A stretch of 64,000 nt of DNA from Macrosoma leucophasiata. Taxonomy: Eukaryota; Arthropoda; Insecta; Lepidoptera; Hedylidae. Every line of letters starts with the position of its first letter. Position 1 is the stretch's first letter. Shown here in pieces: positions 10,011 through 21,039 of the stretch. The stretch covers positions 16,934,001 to 16,998,000 of the forward strand of contig JAWQUS010000032.1 in assembly GCA_036365455.1 (NCBI GenBank), in the 5' to 3' direction. The notes beneath the pieces are model-generated. The model was not told where the DNA came from. It searched no databases and worked only from the letters and a program-made list of their open reading frames with translations. The position numbers were made by a program, and so were the translations under genes.

Positions 10011-10139
10011 ACCAATGTAACAAGCGACGGCAGCGTTGTCAACCGCTTTGGAGGAAACTGACCTTCTCAAAATAATCTTTTTTTATTCGCGCGTCCTTCT
10101 GAACTTGTATTTGGACCAAGTGGATGAATGAATGGAAGA

Positions 10140-10356
10140 GATTTTCAAGGGCACGCATGACTATAATAATATGTCTAAATAGTTACTATGTAGAATTTCC
10201 TTATTATATTTTATATTTTGTATAAAACCCTCTAAACCCCTATCTCTTGCTGTGCCCAACAGGGTCTATAATTGATACACATATTAGACTAAATACCACC
10301 TTAGTCAGTATTGTACATTTATGGAATGCAATAAATTATTGAGTATTGAGTATTGA
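10140..10356 (+). mobile_element. 3' end of a LINE (non-coding remnant)
   Basis: It contains TGCCCAACAGGGTCTATAATTG and ends AATAAATT plus three copies of ATTGAGT. This is the same layout as the tail of the LINE at 33308-34335 (AACAGGGTGTCATTGTACAAT, then AATAAATAATTTGAATTG). No coding part remains. Confidence 0.55.
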
Positions 10357-10629
10357 GTCAAAGTGGCTTTTTTATGCTCGCGCGTTCATATTCAGTTGTA
10401 TTTTAACCAAGTGTAGAAGATCTTGACCCTTAAAAAGGGCTCCAAACAAGTATATATACCTATGGGACCTAGAAGGACGTAGAAGCCCACGATACATCAA
10501 GATTGTATGATATATAGATAGATCTTTCTGTCTAAATCAACACTTCTGACTAAGTTTAAGCTTGTAATTTTTGCAAAAATTCAATCGCTATGGCGACCGT
10601 ACCGTTTTTCTTATAAGTTTATAGGTATC

Positions 10630-10905
10630 TATGAGGGGTGATGGGTGACCGCTAGTCGCAAATTAAAATGCGCGTTTCCGTGCTTCGGAGGGCACGTTAA
10701 GCCTTCGGTCCCGGTTGCTTTCGATAGATAGCAGTCGTTAAACCTTGCCTTATGGGCGGTTTGAAAACATCCTACAGCGGGTTGGCTACTAACCCGTATC
10801 TCCACCAACCCGCATTGGAGCTAAGCTCCAGGCCTCCACCAAATAGGGGAGAGACTCGTTCCCAGCAGTGGGACGTATAATGGCTTTCCGACGTATAATT
10901 ATTTT
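10630..10905 (+). repeat. CAGCAGTGGGACGTA dispersed repeat (copy 1)
   Basis: Contains the shared blocks TGACCGCTAG, CGTGCTTCGGAGGGCACGTTA, ACTAACCCGTATCTCCACC and CAGCAGTGGGACGTATAATG. It ends in a TTATTATT microsatellite. Copies occur at 16228, 20430 and (reverse) 58540. The simple-repeat tail suggests a retroposed SINE-like unit, with no tRNA head visible. Confidence 0.75.
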
Positions 10906-11229
10906 ATTATTTTATTATTATTTTTATTATTACTTTATTATTATTTATTATGAGTAAATTCGATTATTAGGTATGTTTGTGTTCAAAGTTCAAAAAGCAA
11001 TAGAAACCTACTTACTCGTAGTTATGCATGTTCTGTAATGCATCTATGCAAGTAATAATAACATCGTGAAGATGTGATGTTGGTAAATGGGGACCCTTAT
11101 TGGAACGACCATCATGCATATCGTGACCCGTCGCGTCCTCCTTTCACTTCATCGTGTCCTAATAATCCTGGTATTTTGAAATACATACTTATGTTGTGCA
11201 TCTGCAAACAAGCATACAATCAACATTAT

Positions 11230-11542
11230 AAACTTAACTTCACGCCTGTAATCCCCGAAGGGGTAGGTAGAGGTAAATGCATGCATTCAAGCATACATGC
11301 AAACACCCACGATTCGCCGGTTACGTTTTGGCCCATGTAACAGGTGGCGAGCCTGTTGACATCTCCGGGCACATTACCAAACTTTGAGGTACTGGGAAAT
11401 TTCCAGAAAATGGAAAAATCCCAATAGAACCAGAGATAAAGGCATTTTCACCATTATCTCTGATAACCCCCTACCCGGGAATCGAACCCAGGACCTCAGC
11501 GTAGTAGTAGTGGCCTGCTACCACTAGGCTACCGAGGCAGTT
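11230..11542 (-). mobile_element. tRNA-derived SINE, GCCTCAGTAGC head (copy 1)
   Basis: Reverse-strand tRNA-like head with B box GGTTCGATTCC and an A box next to GCCTCGGTAGCC. The tail reads CCGAAGGGGT...GGCGTGAAG. It is flanked by the 11-bp duplication ATCAACATTAT (11219-11229 and 11543-11553). The right arm of the foldback element shows the empty site. Confidence 0.9.
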
Positions 11543-11678
11543 ATCAACATTATCTTAAGGTAAATAGTAATGTAGCGGAAAACATGTAAGATAAAACCAG
11601 AGATTTTAATGAAAACGCGTCGCCATCGCCACTCCTGCGCTTGCCGACAAATGATTTAATTATTTTCGTAGTTAAATT

Positions 11679-13222
11679 TTCGGCCCAGTCACAGCACTGC
11701 CACTGCGCTACTAAAAATGTCTGAAGACGTTAGGTCAGGTATGGAAGATCGGCGGTTAACTATTCTAGTGTTAATTGATTTTTCTAACGCCTTTAATGCC
11801 GTGGATTATGATATCCTTATTACTATGCTAAAGCAAGCTGGCGCCTCATCACTCGTACAGGATTGGTTCTCGGCTTACCTTCATGGTCGCCAGCAGGCGG
11901 TGCGCATCGATCGGGATTTGTCTGATTGGTGTAACTTAACCTCTGGTGTTCCGCAAGGCGGTATACTATCACCTCTCTTATTTTCGTTATTAATCAATTC
12001 CATCACTACTTCTCTCAACTGCTCCTACCATTTGTACGCCGATGATTTACAACTCTACACACAAGCTGATCCGGACAATTTGGCACTTGGAATATCTAGT
12101 ATAAACAAAAATCTGGAACAAATTCTATTATGGTCTAAAAAATTTGGTATCACAGTTAATGTCAACAAGTGTCAAGCAATAATTTTGGGCAGTATGTCGT
12201 TTATTAAGAGAATTGATGTAAAACTTCTATCGCCTGTTGTATTTGATAATATTGTAATTCCTTTTTCTCCGTTCGTAAAAAGTTTGGGCTTGTATTTTGA
12301 TTCTAATCTTAATTGGTCTAAACAAGTTATGACAATCAGTCAGAATGTCACTGCTTCGCTGCGGTCTCTGTACAGATTTAAAAATTTCTTACCTACTAGT
12401 ACAAAACGATTATTAGTTCAATCTCTTGTGTTACCCATCATTGATTATGCTGATGTCTGCTTTCCGGATCTTTCCCAGGAACTTCTGAATAAATTGGATC
12501 GTATTTTAAATAATTGTATTCGCTTCATTTACGGACTCCGAAAATATGATCACATATCGTCTTACCGAAATAAACTGAAGTGGCTTCCCATCCGGCAACG
12601 ACGATCTGTCAGGATGCTTTGCTTATTGTTTTCAATCCTTAACGATCCTAATGCTCCCGACTATTTAAAACTCAATTTTCAAATTCTGGGCGACTCTCAC
12701 ACTCTTAGTCTCCGTTCATCGGAATATCTTGCTCTCCGTCTTCCTTCACACAAAACCGGTTTCATGGCAAACTCTTTCACAGTTTCGGCAATAAAACTCT
12801 GGAATTCGCTACCCGTGGATATAAGAAAAGCTCCTAGTAAATTCACTTTCAAACGTAAGCTCCGTGACTATTATCTTAAGATGCCTTGAGTTCTTTTCTT
12901 TACAATATTGAATTCGTCTTTCTTTTACTAAATTATTATTATGTATGTATATTATATATATATGTATATACATATTTATATTTAATATGTATTTATATGT
13001 GTATTTATATCATAATATATATCATTAGGCTATTTAGTTTAATGTAAGTTTATTATACTTACTGCCTTATTCTTTTCTTTCGCGAAATTTTCAATTGCAC
13101 TACCATATTGACTTTTCTACACTACCTTAAGGTTGACTGGTAGAGAATGCTACCTAGCATTAAGTCCGCCTCATGTACTTTTATTGTGCTTGGAAGATTA
13201 AATAAATAAATAAATAAATAAA
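11679..13222 (+). mobile_element. 5'-truncated LINE inside the foldback arm
   Basis: It runs from within the RT domain to a 3' UTR with TTGACTGGTAGAGAATGC and an (AAAT)n tail. It is flanked by TAAATT (11673-11678 and 13223-13228). The opposite arm (around 14846) carries the uninterrupted AATTTAACTACG site. Truncation at the 5' end is the usual LINE outcome. Confidence 0.9.
11688..12889 (+). pseudogene. Reverse transcriptase C-terminal part of the truncated LINE
   Basis: About 400 codons open to a TGA at 12887. It begins SHSTATALLKMSEDVR, which is upstream of the first ATG at 11717. RT motifs are LIDFSNAFNAVDY, SGVPQGGILSPLLFS and the catalytic YADDLQLY. The C-terminal region has KSLGLYFDSNLNW and the AIKLWNSLPVDIR block that recurs in the fragment at 36039. 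The endonuclease and first RT blocks are missing, so it cannot transpose on its own. Confidence 0.9.
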
Positions 13223-15147
13223 TAAATTGGGACAAAGTGTGGACGTACTTATAAGTATTATTAGTGCCAACCCAACAAGGAACCCTTATAGTTTCGCCAT
13301 GTTCGTCTGTCTGTCTGTCCGTCCGCGGTTTACTTGAAGACTTGAAATTTGGCACAAGTATACATCATTACGCCGTCAAAGTGGTAGAATAAAAACATGA
13401 TTTTTTTTTATATATGGTACCTCTCCTACATGTTTTTTTATTTTTCGTTTTTTATATAATAGTGTGAGATATTGTTGAATAGGTCTTTCAAAAATGTTAG
13501 GGGTGTGTACGCATAATTTATCGATTTTGTTAACTGTTCGTGACTTATTAAGCTTTAAAGTGCCAATTTTTGTTAGTCAAGTGTCCTCCCCCTCTACCAA
13601 CTAATCGGTTGTTGTTAGAAATTCAAACGTTACGGCAATAGTAGCTACATATAATATAACGAAATTAAAAGGAAAACTATCACACTTAAGTTGGCTTTAC
13701 AAGTTTACGAGTAATAGTCGACCAAATGTATTTTACTCGAAAATTTTGACCAACTCCATAGAAAATATATACATAATTTTTTCCTTACATTATTCAAACC
13801 TAAAAACTACGGAACCCTACACAGAGCGTGACCCGACACGCACTTACGGGTTTTTTTAAACTAGCATTCGATTTTTTGTTTAGAATTGCACATTGCACAT
13901 TCACATTATGTGCTTACGTAGGCAGCGTGGAGCAGAGATAACCCTCTACGAAGTCGAAACTAGCCGATTGTCTCTTTCGTAGGCTCGATGTGCAATACTT
14001 CTTGCTCCCTGTCTCTTCTCTGTATTTATTATTGTCAGTGACAGCTTCACACCTATTTCATGTTTGCTACCTTTTAAAGCGCGTTAACACACACATATCG
14101 TGCCACATACCGTTTTGGTACCATAATAATATAGGACCCCGTTTAGGGGCGTATAAGTGCTGTTAAAGCATCTCCGCGCCAATTCTAAACAAAAAATCGA
14201 ATGCTAGTTTAAAAAAACCCGTAAGTGCGTGTCGGGTCACGCTCTGTGTAGGGTTCCGTAGTTTTTAGGTTTGAATAATGTAAGGAAAAAATGATGTATA
14301 TATTTTCTATGGAGTTGTTCAAAATTTTCGAGTAAAATACATTTGGTCGACTATTACTCGTAAACTTGTAAAGCCAACTTAAGTGTGATAGTTTTCCTTT
14401 TAATTTCGTTATATTATATGTAGCTACTATTGCCGTAACGTTTGAATTTCTAACAACAACCGATTAGTTGGTAGAGGGGGAGGACACTTGACTCTAACAA
14501 AAATTGGCACTTTAAAGCTTAATAAGTCACGAACAGTTAACAAAATCGACAAATTATGCGTACACACCCCTAACGTTTTTGAAAGACCTATTCAACAATA
14601 TCTCACACTATTATATAAAAAACGAAAAATAAAAAAACATGTAGGAGAGGTACCATATATCAAAAAACAATCATGTTTTTATTCTACCACTTTGACGGCG
14701 TAATAAAGATGTATACTTGTGCCAAATTTCAAGTCTTCAAGTAAACCGCGGACGGACAGACAGACAGACGAACATGGCGAAACTATAAGGGTTCCTTGTT
14801 GGGTTGGCACTAATAATACTTATAAGTACGTCCACACTTTGTCCCAATTTAACTACGAAAATAATTAAATCATTTGTCGGCAAGCGCAGGAGTGGCGATG
14901 GCGACGCGTTTTCATTAAAATCTCTGGTTTTATCTTACATGTTTTCCGCTACATCACTATTTACGATAATATAATGTTGATTGTATGCTTGTTTGCAGAT
15001 GCACAACATAACAATTTCAAAATACCAGGATTATTAGGACACGATGAAGTGAAAGGAGGACGCGACGGGTCACGATATGCATTATGGACGTTCCAATAAG
15101 GGTCCCCATTTATCAATATCACATCTTCACGATGTTATTATTACTTT

Positions 15148-15412
15148 AAACTGCCTCAGTAGCGTAATGGTAGCAGGCCACTACTATTACGCTGAAGGTC
15201 CTGGGTTCGATTCCCGGGTCGGGGACTATCAGAGATAACGGTTTAAAATCCTTTATCCCTGCTTCTATTGGGATTTTTCCATTTTCTGGAAGTTTCCCAG
15301 TACCCCGGAGTTTGGTAATGTGCCCGGAGATGGCAACAGGTTCGCCACCTGTTACATGGGCCAAAACGTAACCGGCGAGTCGTGGGTGTTTGCATGTATG
15401 ATTGAATGCATG
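15148..15412 (+). mobile_element. tRNA-derived SINE, GCCTCAGTAGC head (copy 2, 3' truncated)
   Basis: Clear head: A box TAGCGTAATGG, B box GGTTCGATTCC, then the GGGACTATCAGAGATAACGG body. It breaks off before the GGCGTGAAG tail and runs into MITE sequence at 15415. Confidence 0.85.
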
Positions 15413-15414
15413 CA

Positions 15415-15620
15415 TTTCGACTTCGTAGAGGGTTATCTCTGCTCCACGCTGCCTACGTAAGCACCAATGTGCTTACGTAGGCAGCGTGGAGCAGAGATAC
15501 CGGAGGAAGTTTCGACCAACACCGGACTATTGAGTCCGGTGTTGGTCGGAAATTGATCAAAATGGTGGACAAACGTCACATATGTAAGGTGCGAAAGATA
15601 TAACGCTCTACAGACCCGAA
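15415..15620. repeat. Rearranged TTGCACATCGA MITE pieces with two palindromes
   Basis: 15417-15500 is a palindrome built from two halves of the MITE (TCTCTGCTCCACGCTGCCTA against its complement). 15515-15546 is a perfect hairpin with a 14-bp stem (ACCAACACCGGACT) and a 4-base loop. The 3' half (GATCAAAATGGTGGACAAACG, GCGAAAGATATAACGC) follows. Confidence 0.7.
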
Positions 15621-15624
15621 ATAT

Positions 15625-16227
15625 ATAGTAGTAGCCGAGTAGATCGCTTACGATCTACACCAGCCGCGGGGCCATGCGCGCATATCTTAATATAACTTAC
15701 ATTTCAACCACGGGATCAATTTCAAGTATAGCTGTAATGGCCTTCTACTTCTAGGCCACCGATCATCCATGTACATATCTATTATGTGTAATACTGAGAT
15801 AATATTTATTACATGCAATGTAATATACGAGTATTTATGGCGTGCATGTTCTTACGGTCTTGTTGTGCCATGATTATAGGCATTATCAGTAATGTTTGTA
15901 TTTTGTAGGTAATCTATGCCTTTCTTACCTCGGTAGAGTCAGCTACTGTTATAAGTCGTGGTGGATATTGCTATGGAAAATTGACATAATAACAGCTTCG
16001 CGACAAAATGCCGCTGAAATACTGAAATTTCGCTCAGAATTAGTTTACCTACTTATTGTAATTTTCTAAATTAAGATAAATCACATATAGTGATGTACCT
16101 CTTATATTACATTTCAAAAACAAAAGATACAAATAATGCATGAATTGAATTTCTTGAATTATTAATAAAAGAAAAAATCATAAATTAAAAAAAAATAATA
16201 AAAATACGCTTACACTCACAGCCTCAC
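15625..16227. other. Spacer with a reversed repeat head at its start
   Basis: 15632-15690 (AGCCGAGTAGATCGCTTACG, CACCAGCCGCGGGGCCATGC) matches the head of the CAGCAGTGGGACGTA repeat in reverse, as at 58820-58865. The rest to 16227 shows nothing recognisable. Confidence 0.5.
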
Positions 16228-16500
16228 GTGACCGCTAGTGGCAAATAAAAATGCGCATTTCCGTGCTTCGGAGGGCACGTTAAACCGTCAGTCCCGGTTG
16301 CTATCGACAGATAGCACCGTTAAACCTTGTCGGAGGCCTTATTTTTGAAGGTTTAAAAACATCCGAAAGCGGGTTGGCCACTAACCCGTATCTCCACCAA
16401 CCGGCATTGGAGCAGCGTGGTGGAGTAAGCTTCAGGCCTCCCCAGAAAGGGGAGAGACTCGTGGCCAGCAGTGGGACGTATAATGGGTTGCCGTTATTAT
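16228..16500 (+). repeat. CAGCAGTGGGACGTA dispersed repeat (copy 2)
   Basis: Same block order as the 10630 copy, from GTGACCGCTAGTGGCAAAT through CGTGCTTCGGAGGGCACGTTA to GTGGGACGTATAATGGGTTG. It ends in TTATTATATTATTA. Confidence 0.8.
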
Positions 16501-16796
16501 ATTATTAAGAAAACCTGGACAATAATCTAGTTAGATTTATCCGTTAACTAACCTTCATGAATGGAACGTTATCAGTTGGGTAATTTATTACGAAATTTAT
16601 AATGAGACGTCACGTATTTGTCCTGATATCATAGTACACACACGGGGATGTTGCGTAAACAATTTACATGATTGTCGCTAATTACCTTGGTCGGGTCGGA
16701 CTTTGTTTACTTTTGGTGACAGTCTGTGACAAGGAGTTTGTCGTTGTTTTATATTATTTCGCATTAACACATGCTTGTGAAATATATTTTATTTTT

Positions 16797-17040
16797 AAAG
16801 AAAAATGGAAAGAAAAATTTGACTTCAGGCGAGTTAGGCCTAACTAGCATGGTTGGTAATAGATGGCGCTGCTGCTACCATAAAGCAATGCAATAGATGT
16901 GAAGGAAAGATTTGACAAATCGGGCAGGGCTTCAGTAGCTTAATTGGAAGAGCGGCTGGACTAGATTCCCAGTAGGTCGCGAGTTCGAGTCTCGCCTGAA
17001 GTCAAATTTTTCTTCCATTTTTCTTTAAAAATAAAATAAA
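16797..17040 (+). mobile_element. ACTTCAG tRNA-like element with inverted flanks (copy 1)
   Basis: The tRNA-like part (about 16929-17003) folds well: acceptor CTTCAG/CTGAAG, D stem GAGC, T arm GCGAG TTCGAGT CTCGC. Its A box is TAGCTTAATTGG. The loop CTAGATT would give anticodon AGA. A 3' block of CAAATTTTTCTTCCATTTTTC is mirrored at 16797-16822, so the unit has inverted ends. Multiple dispersed copies argue for a SINE, not a tRNA gene. Confidence 0.7.
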
Positions 17041-17165
17041 TGAGTTTGTCGACAGATAGCCTTTTTATTTCATAAACAAAGGATTAATTGATGATGAACA
17101 GTAACGCAGCTAAGAACCCGAGGGTTGAATAATTGAGGCATTATTCTGTGGTAGACTTCTGTTCT

Positions 17166-17489
17166 CATAGAGCAACACGAGCCATCGGCCGCCGCGGCGG
17201 ACCGGAGGGGAGTAGCCATAGTGTTTATTACCGATGCAAAACAGTCTGTCATTTTTTGGGGGGAGAACTACGTGTGATACACACACACACTACAAAAATC
17301 GACTATTACTACGAAACTCACACCTTGACTTTAACAAAATACCTACATACACAATTTCACGCACACATTTAAACATCTAGGGGACAGGCACAGGCACACT
17401 TGTGCTTGTACTTTGACAGCGGGGAAAGCCTGCATATGGCTATTCCGCTCCGGTCCGCCGAGGCGGCCGGTGGCCTGTGTTGCTCTATG
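17166..17489. mobile_element. MITE, CATAGAGCAACAC family (copy 1)
   Basis: About 50-bp inverted ends (CATAGAGCAACACG...GTTGCTCTATG) rich in GGACCGGAGGGGAGTAGCC. Flanked by the 8-bp duplication TCTGTTCT (17158-17165 and 17490-17497). The internal ACACACAC run and CTCACACCTTGACTTTAAC are shared by all copies. Confidence 0.9.
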
Positions 17490-17596
17490 TCTGTTCTTTA
17501 CTGGTGGTACCAGTAGGCACCACCTCATTACGTGTGAGATCTAAGTTGTTAATGTTATGTCTCTATGATAGTAGTTATGGGGCTATACCTACATAA

Positions 17597-17709
17597 CCAT
17601 TTAACCGGAGCACGATACTGCCGAACACTATCATTTACCGGCAGATGAGTTAGGTAATGCGGTGGTGTCTACGCCCTCGAGCTCCTACACATGAAACTCT
17701 ACCACCAGC
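17597..17709 (-). mobile_element. Bm1-like SINE fragment
   Basis: The head part only: the complement of the GGTGGTAGAG start, GAGGGCGTAGACACCACCG and the CCGGTAAATGATAGTG block. Diverged. Confidence 0.6.
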
Positions 17710-18167
17710 GAAAGCAGACAGTGTGACATCAGAAAAATTATTACTTGCCTTGCAGGAGCCCCAGAACTTTGCGTTGCACATTTTGGGAACCACCGCTATA
17801 GATGTTTGAATAAGCTATCTTAGATCAACATTTAAAATCTTAAATATCTGCTTAAATACGGCCATAAATATGTTTTTCAACCTGTAATTACGTATTTTCG
17901 TTGTGTGTTGCAATGTCACAAAGAAAATATTAACGTGTTGCGACTTGCGACATCGTCTTAGATAAGCAATTACAATTCGAGCTAAGGTTACGTTGTAATC
18001 CCAAATATAATATAATGATTACGTTATGCGATTAGAGGCACGTGAGGTAAATGTGTGGGGGTTAATAACTCACCTTTGTGAGTTCCTTATAAACGTAAAT
18101 TGTTTTTTATTTACATTATGCAAGTTATACACAAATTATTACGCACACAAATTATTACACACATCAT
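17710..18167. other. Spacer, nothing recognised
   Basis: AT-rich with short unconnected frames. No repeat family of this window matches. Confidence 0.45.
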
Positions 18168-18552
18168 TTCTGTCCAAAGGTATCCACCGCTAGACAAAGG
18201 CCTTCGCCAAAGATTGCCACAACGAATGGTCCTGGGGTGCGACCGCCTATCAACAATGCTATTGTCGTCGTCATTGCTGTCAAATCATGTCGATTTTTTA
18301 ACTAAATAATAATAATCTAAATAATCTACCATTATCGCTTGTTTCTCACCTACGAAAGAAAAAAAAAACGATCAGATTATCACTACTGCTTTTAAAAGAG
18401 CTACAAATCGACATGAAAATTTGACAGCAATGACAAAGACAATAGCAATGTCAATAGGCGGTCGCATCCCTGGGCCATTATCCAGCGATTGCCCGCGACC
18501 TTCACAGCAGGTCGTCGGTCCATCATGTGAGGAGCCTGCGCGTTGCACCAAG
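18168..18552 (+). repeat. Dispersed repeat split by a MITE
   Basis: Left part 18168-18237 (TCCACCGCTAGACAAAGGCC, CACAACGAATGGTCC) and right part 18473-18552 (GCGACCTTCACAGCAGGTCG, CATGTGAGGAGCCTGCGCG) belong together. The sequence between them is an inverted-repeat element. The repeat has no open frame here. Confidence 0.55.
18238..18472. mobile_element. MITE with about 65-bp inverted ends
   Basis: Left end GTGCGACCGCCTATCAACAA and right end ATGTCAATAGGCGGTCGCAT are complementary. So are the inner CATTGCTGTCAAAT/ATTTGACAGCAATG and CATGTCGATTTT/AAATCGACATG blocks. It sits inside the dispersed repeat above. Confidence 0.8.
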
Positions 18553-18607
18553 ACATTTGTTAAAGTTAAAGTTATTGTAACATTTCACTACTTTCTCTAA
18601 TTTTATT

Positions 18608-18930
18608 TTTAAAGAAAAATGGAAAGAAAAATTTGATTTCAGGCGAGACTCGAACTCGCGACCTACTGGGAATCTAGTCCAGCCGCTCTTCCAATTGAGC
18701 TACTGAAGCCCTGCCCGATTTGTCAAATCTTTCCTTCACATCTATTGCATTGCTTTATGGTAGCAGCAGCGCCATCTATTACCAACTATGCTAGTTAGGC
18801 AACCGATATAATAGACTTTTCAGTTTATTGAATATCGTAAAGAAGTCGCTTTTACCCTTAATAATTGTTTTTATATTATTTCGCATTAACACATGCTTGT
18901 GATATTTTATTTTTAAAGAAAAATTCTCTA
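18608..18930 (-). mobile_element. ACTTCAG tRNA-like element with inverted flanks (copy 2)
   Basis: Reverse-strand tRNA-like part at 18637-18712 (GACTCGAACTCGCGACC, then CTCTTCCAATTGAGCTACTG). A shared body follows with GCGCCATCTATTACCAACTA and CGCATTAACACATGCTTGTG. Both edges carry TTTTTAAAGAAAAAT. Confidence 0.7.
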
Positions 18931-19278
18931 ATTTTAACAGATTTCTGTAAGTTAGAGAAGGATATGAAATCTTACAATAACTTTAACTTTAACAAAATTA
19001 AATATCTTGGTAGGACCCAGGCCAAGTATAAAGCGATCAATTACCTGAAAACTAAACCCAAGACATTTAACGACGGAGGGGAGGGGATTTTATTAAAATC
19101 CTAACAAGGTGGTTATGAATTATTACTTACAAATACATTTTCCTCCATTGCTGCTTACCCTCAGCATACCAGCAGGCTTCATGATAATTTTACTACTTCT
19201 CTCTTGAGAGGGAATTGGCCGTGGGAACCTGTAGGAACCTTGCTATATGTATGGTCTATCAACAAATGCAAACTAGCA

Positions 19279-19522
19279 CGTTGTCAGAGAATATGTATAA
19301 ATACTACGAATAGAATGGACACTTCGACGTCCCGCCCGATTTCCCCGCATCACCCAACCTCCTCCCCTCTTATGAGCGACGCTTGATATTTTGTACGTGC
19401 TACGCACACAGGTGCACGTGTAAATACACGTCACTGATTGATGTCTGTGTAATAGAGACCAAATTAAGCGTTTGTATGGAATTTTGGCGGAGTGTCCGCG
19501 GTGTGACGTTGTCTTTGTGTCA
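19279..19522 (+). repeat. 240-bp dispersed repeat (copy 1)
   Basis: Contains GACGTCCCGCCCGATTT, ACACAGGTGCACGTGTA and ACCAAATTAAGCGTTTGTAT. The same blocks occur in reverse at 38903-39130. No coding potential. Confidence 0.75.
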
Positions 19523-19680
19523 TACACCTACCTAGGCTGAAGAATGCAGGATTTAAAATTTTGCGGCACGTTTTCACGCATGATTTTAAGCAGGATTATT
19601 TTTAAAATTGCTGTTCTTTTTCATCGTTAAAATTTCGAAAAGAGGAATAAATTCAATAGTACTTTTGGATCAAACATTTT

Positions 19681-19972
19681 ACTGGTGGCAGAGTTCTAAG
19701 TTTAAGAACTCGAGGGCGTAGGCACCACCGCATTATCTAACCTATCTGCCGCTAAATGGTAGTGTTTGGCACTATCGTGTTCTGGTTAGATGGTAATGTA
19801 TGGCTCCGTAATAAATCACAGAGATACCACCATAGACTGTGCCATAGGTCTCAACGGTAGCAACGCATCTATATTTTGACCGCTGGTTTTTATGTAGATA
19901 TATAGGTTGCAGTCATCACTTTACATCAATGTAAGCTGCATGCTTGTTTGTCAATTTCCTTACATAAAAAAA
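19681..19972 (+). mobile_element. Bm1-like SINE, diverged full-length copy
   Basis: Starts ACTGGTGGCAGAG and ends CCTTACATAAAAAAA. The order of blocks (GTAGGCACCACCGCATTA, CCGCTAAATGGTAGTG, GCAACGCATCT, GCAGTCATCAC) follows the silkworm Bm1 plan. Confidence 0.8.
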
Positions 19973-19992
19973 CCTAACTTATAACTTCCCTT

Positions 19993-20052
19993 TGTGGTAG
20001 AGCTCTAATGTTGGAGCTCGAGTGCGTAGTCAGCACAGGATTACCTAATCTA
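19993..20052 (+). mobile_element. Bm1-like SINE head fragment
   Basis: Only GTGGTAGAGCTC...GAGCTCGAGTGCGTAG...TTACCTAATCTA remains, directly behind the previous copy. Confidence 0.6.
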
Positions 20053-20090
20053 TGTTGTTTGTTGCAACATTTTTGTTGGGCGCCACATTA

Positions 20091-20401
20091 CATAGAGTTA
20101 GACGGGCCACCGGCCGCAGCGGACCGGAGGGGAGTAGCCATTGCAGTCTTTCCCCTCTGTCAATGTACAAGACCAAATGGTCCGATGCCTGTCGTCGACA
20201 TTTAAATGTGTGCGTGTAATTGTTTATGTATTTTTTTAAAGTCAAGGTGTGAGTTTCGTAGTAATAGACGATTTTTGTTGTGTGAGTGTGTGTCACACGT
20301 ATTTCCCCCCGCAAAAAATGACAGACTGTTTTGCATCGGTAATAAACGCTATGGCTACTCCCCTCCGGTCCGCCGCGACCGGTGGGCCGAGTTGCTCTAT
20401 G
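20091..20401. mobile_element. MITE, CATAGAGCAACAC family (copy 2)
   Basis: Inverted ends CATAGAGTTAGACGGGCC and GGGCCGAGTTGCTCTATG with the common interior (GTTTCGTAGTAATAGACG, GTAATAAACGCTATGG). Flanks share only ACATTA, so the duplication has decayed. Confidence 0.85.
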
Positions 20402-20429
20402 TCTATGGGACATTAGGATATTTATATGT

Positions 20430-20715
20430 AATATATAAGCGCGCATGGCCCTGCGGCTGGTGTAGATTGCAAGTGATCTACTCGGTTAAGCGATACGGGT
20501 GCGGTCGGGTGTGTGATGGGTGACCGCTACTGGCAAATTAAAATGCTCGTTTCCGTGCTTCGGAGGGCACGTTAAGCCGTCGGTCCCGGTTCTATATCGC
20601 ATTGGAGCAGCGTGGTGGAGAAGCTCCAGGTCTCCTTCCAATAACGGGAGAGACTCGTGCCCAGCAGTGGGACGTATCAGGGGTTGCCATTATTTATTAT
20701 TTATAATGAGGAGAC
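20430..20715 (+). repeat. CAGCAGTGGGACGTA dispersed repeat (copy 3)
   Basis: Has the longest head: GCGCGCATGGCCCTGCGGCT, then GATCTACTCGGTTAAGCGAT, then the shared TGACCGCTACTGGCAAAT body. It ends TTGCCATTATTTATTATTT. The middle is partly deleted. Confidence 0.8.
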
Positions 20716-21036
20716 AAATAAACACAGGTGATCTATTCGCAACAATTTTATTTTATCCATTTCTTTCCACACCAAAAGGTAACAAAAAAGTACTAAAACA
20801 ATACTCGTGAATATATTTGATATTATTTTATCACTAACTCATTTTTACTGAAAATTGACCTAAATAGCAGATAAACGTTTCAATAACATTGTTACATAAA
20901 TTTTCATTTAATTAAAAAATATATAGCAAGTAATCATGAAAAGAATAAGCAAAACATTAAATTATTTCAAAAAATATTCTTGCACAGTTGTCGCAACTAT
21001 TTTAATTAAAAAAAAATAACTAACAGTTTATAGGAC
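20716..21036. other. AT-rich spacer, nothing recognised
   Basis: No repeat ends, tRNA-like folds or long frames. Confidence 0.45.
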
Positions 21037-21039
21037 TTA

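Larger units (their letters stand above)
11050..15146. mobile_element. Foldback-type element with arms of about 965 bp
   Basis: The left arm (11050-13888, minus two later insertions) is the near-perfect reverse complement of the right arm (14180-15146). Outer ends read AAGTAATAATAACATCGTG, inner ends TTTTTTGTTTAGAATTG. Removing the SINE (11230-11553) and LINE (11679-13228) with their duplications leaves two arms of equal length around a 291-bp centre. The centre carries half of a TTGCACATCGA MITE at 13920-14005. No transposase is encoded, so it is non-autonomous. No target duplication was found. A tRNA-type SINE abuts the right end. Confidence 0.85.

Noticed and set aside
16929..17003. Possible tRNA gene (anticodon AGA by loop position)
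   Set aside because: The same tRNA-like sequence recurs at 18637, 55605 and 55899 with identical flanking blocks, and the stem near the anticodon has a mismatch. This is a SINE-type repeat.
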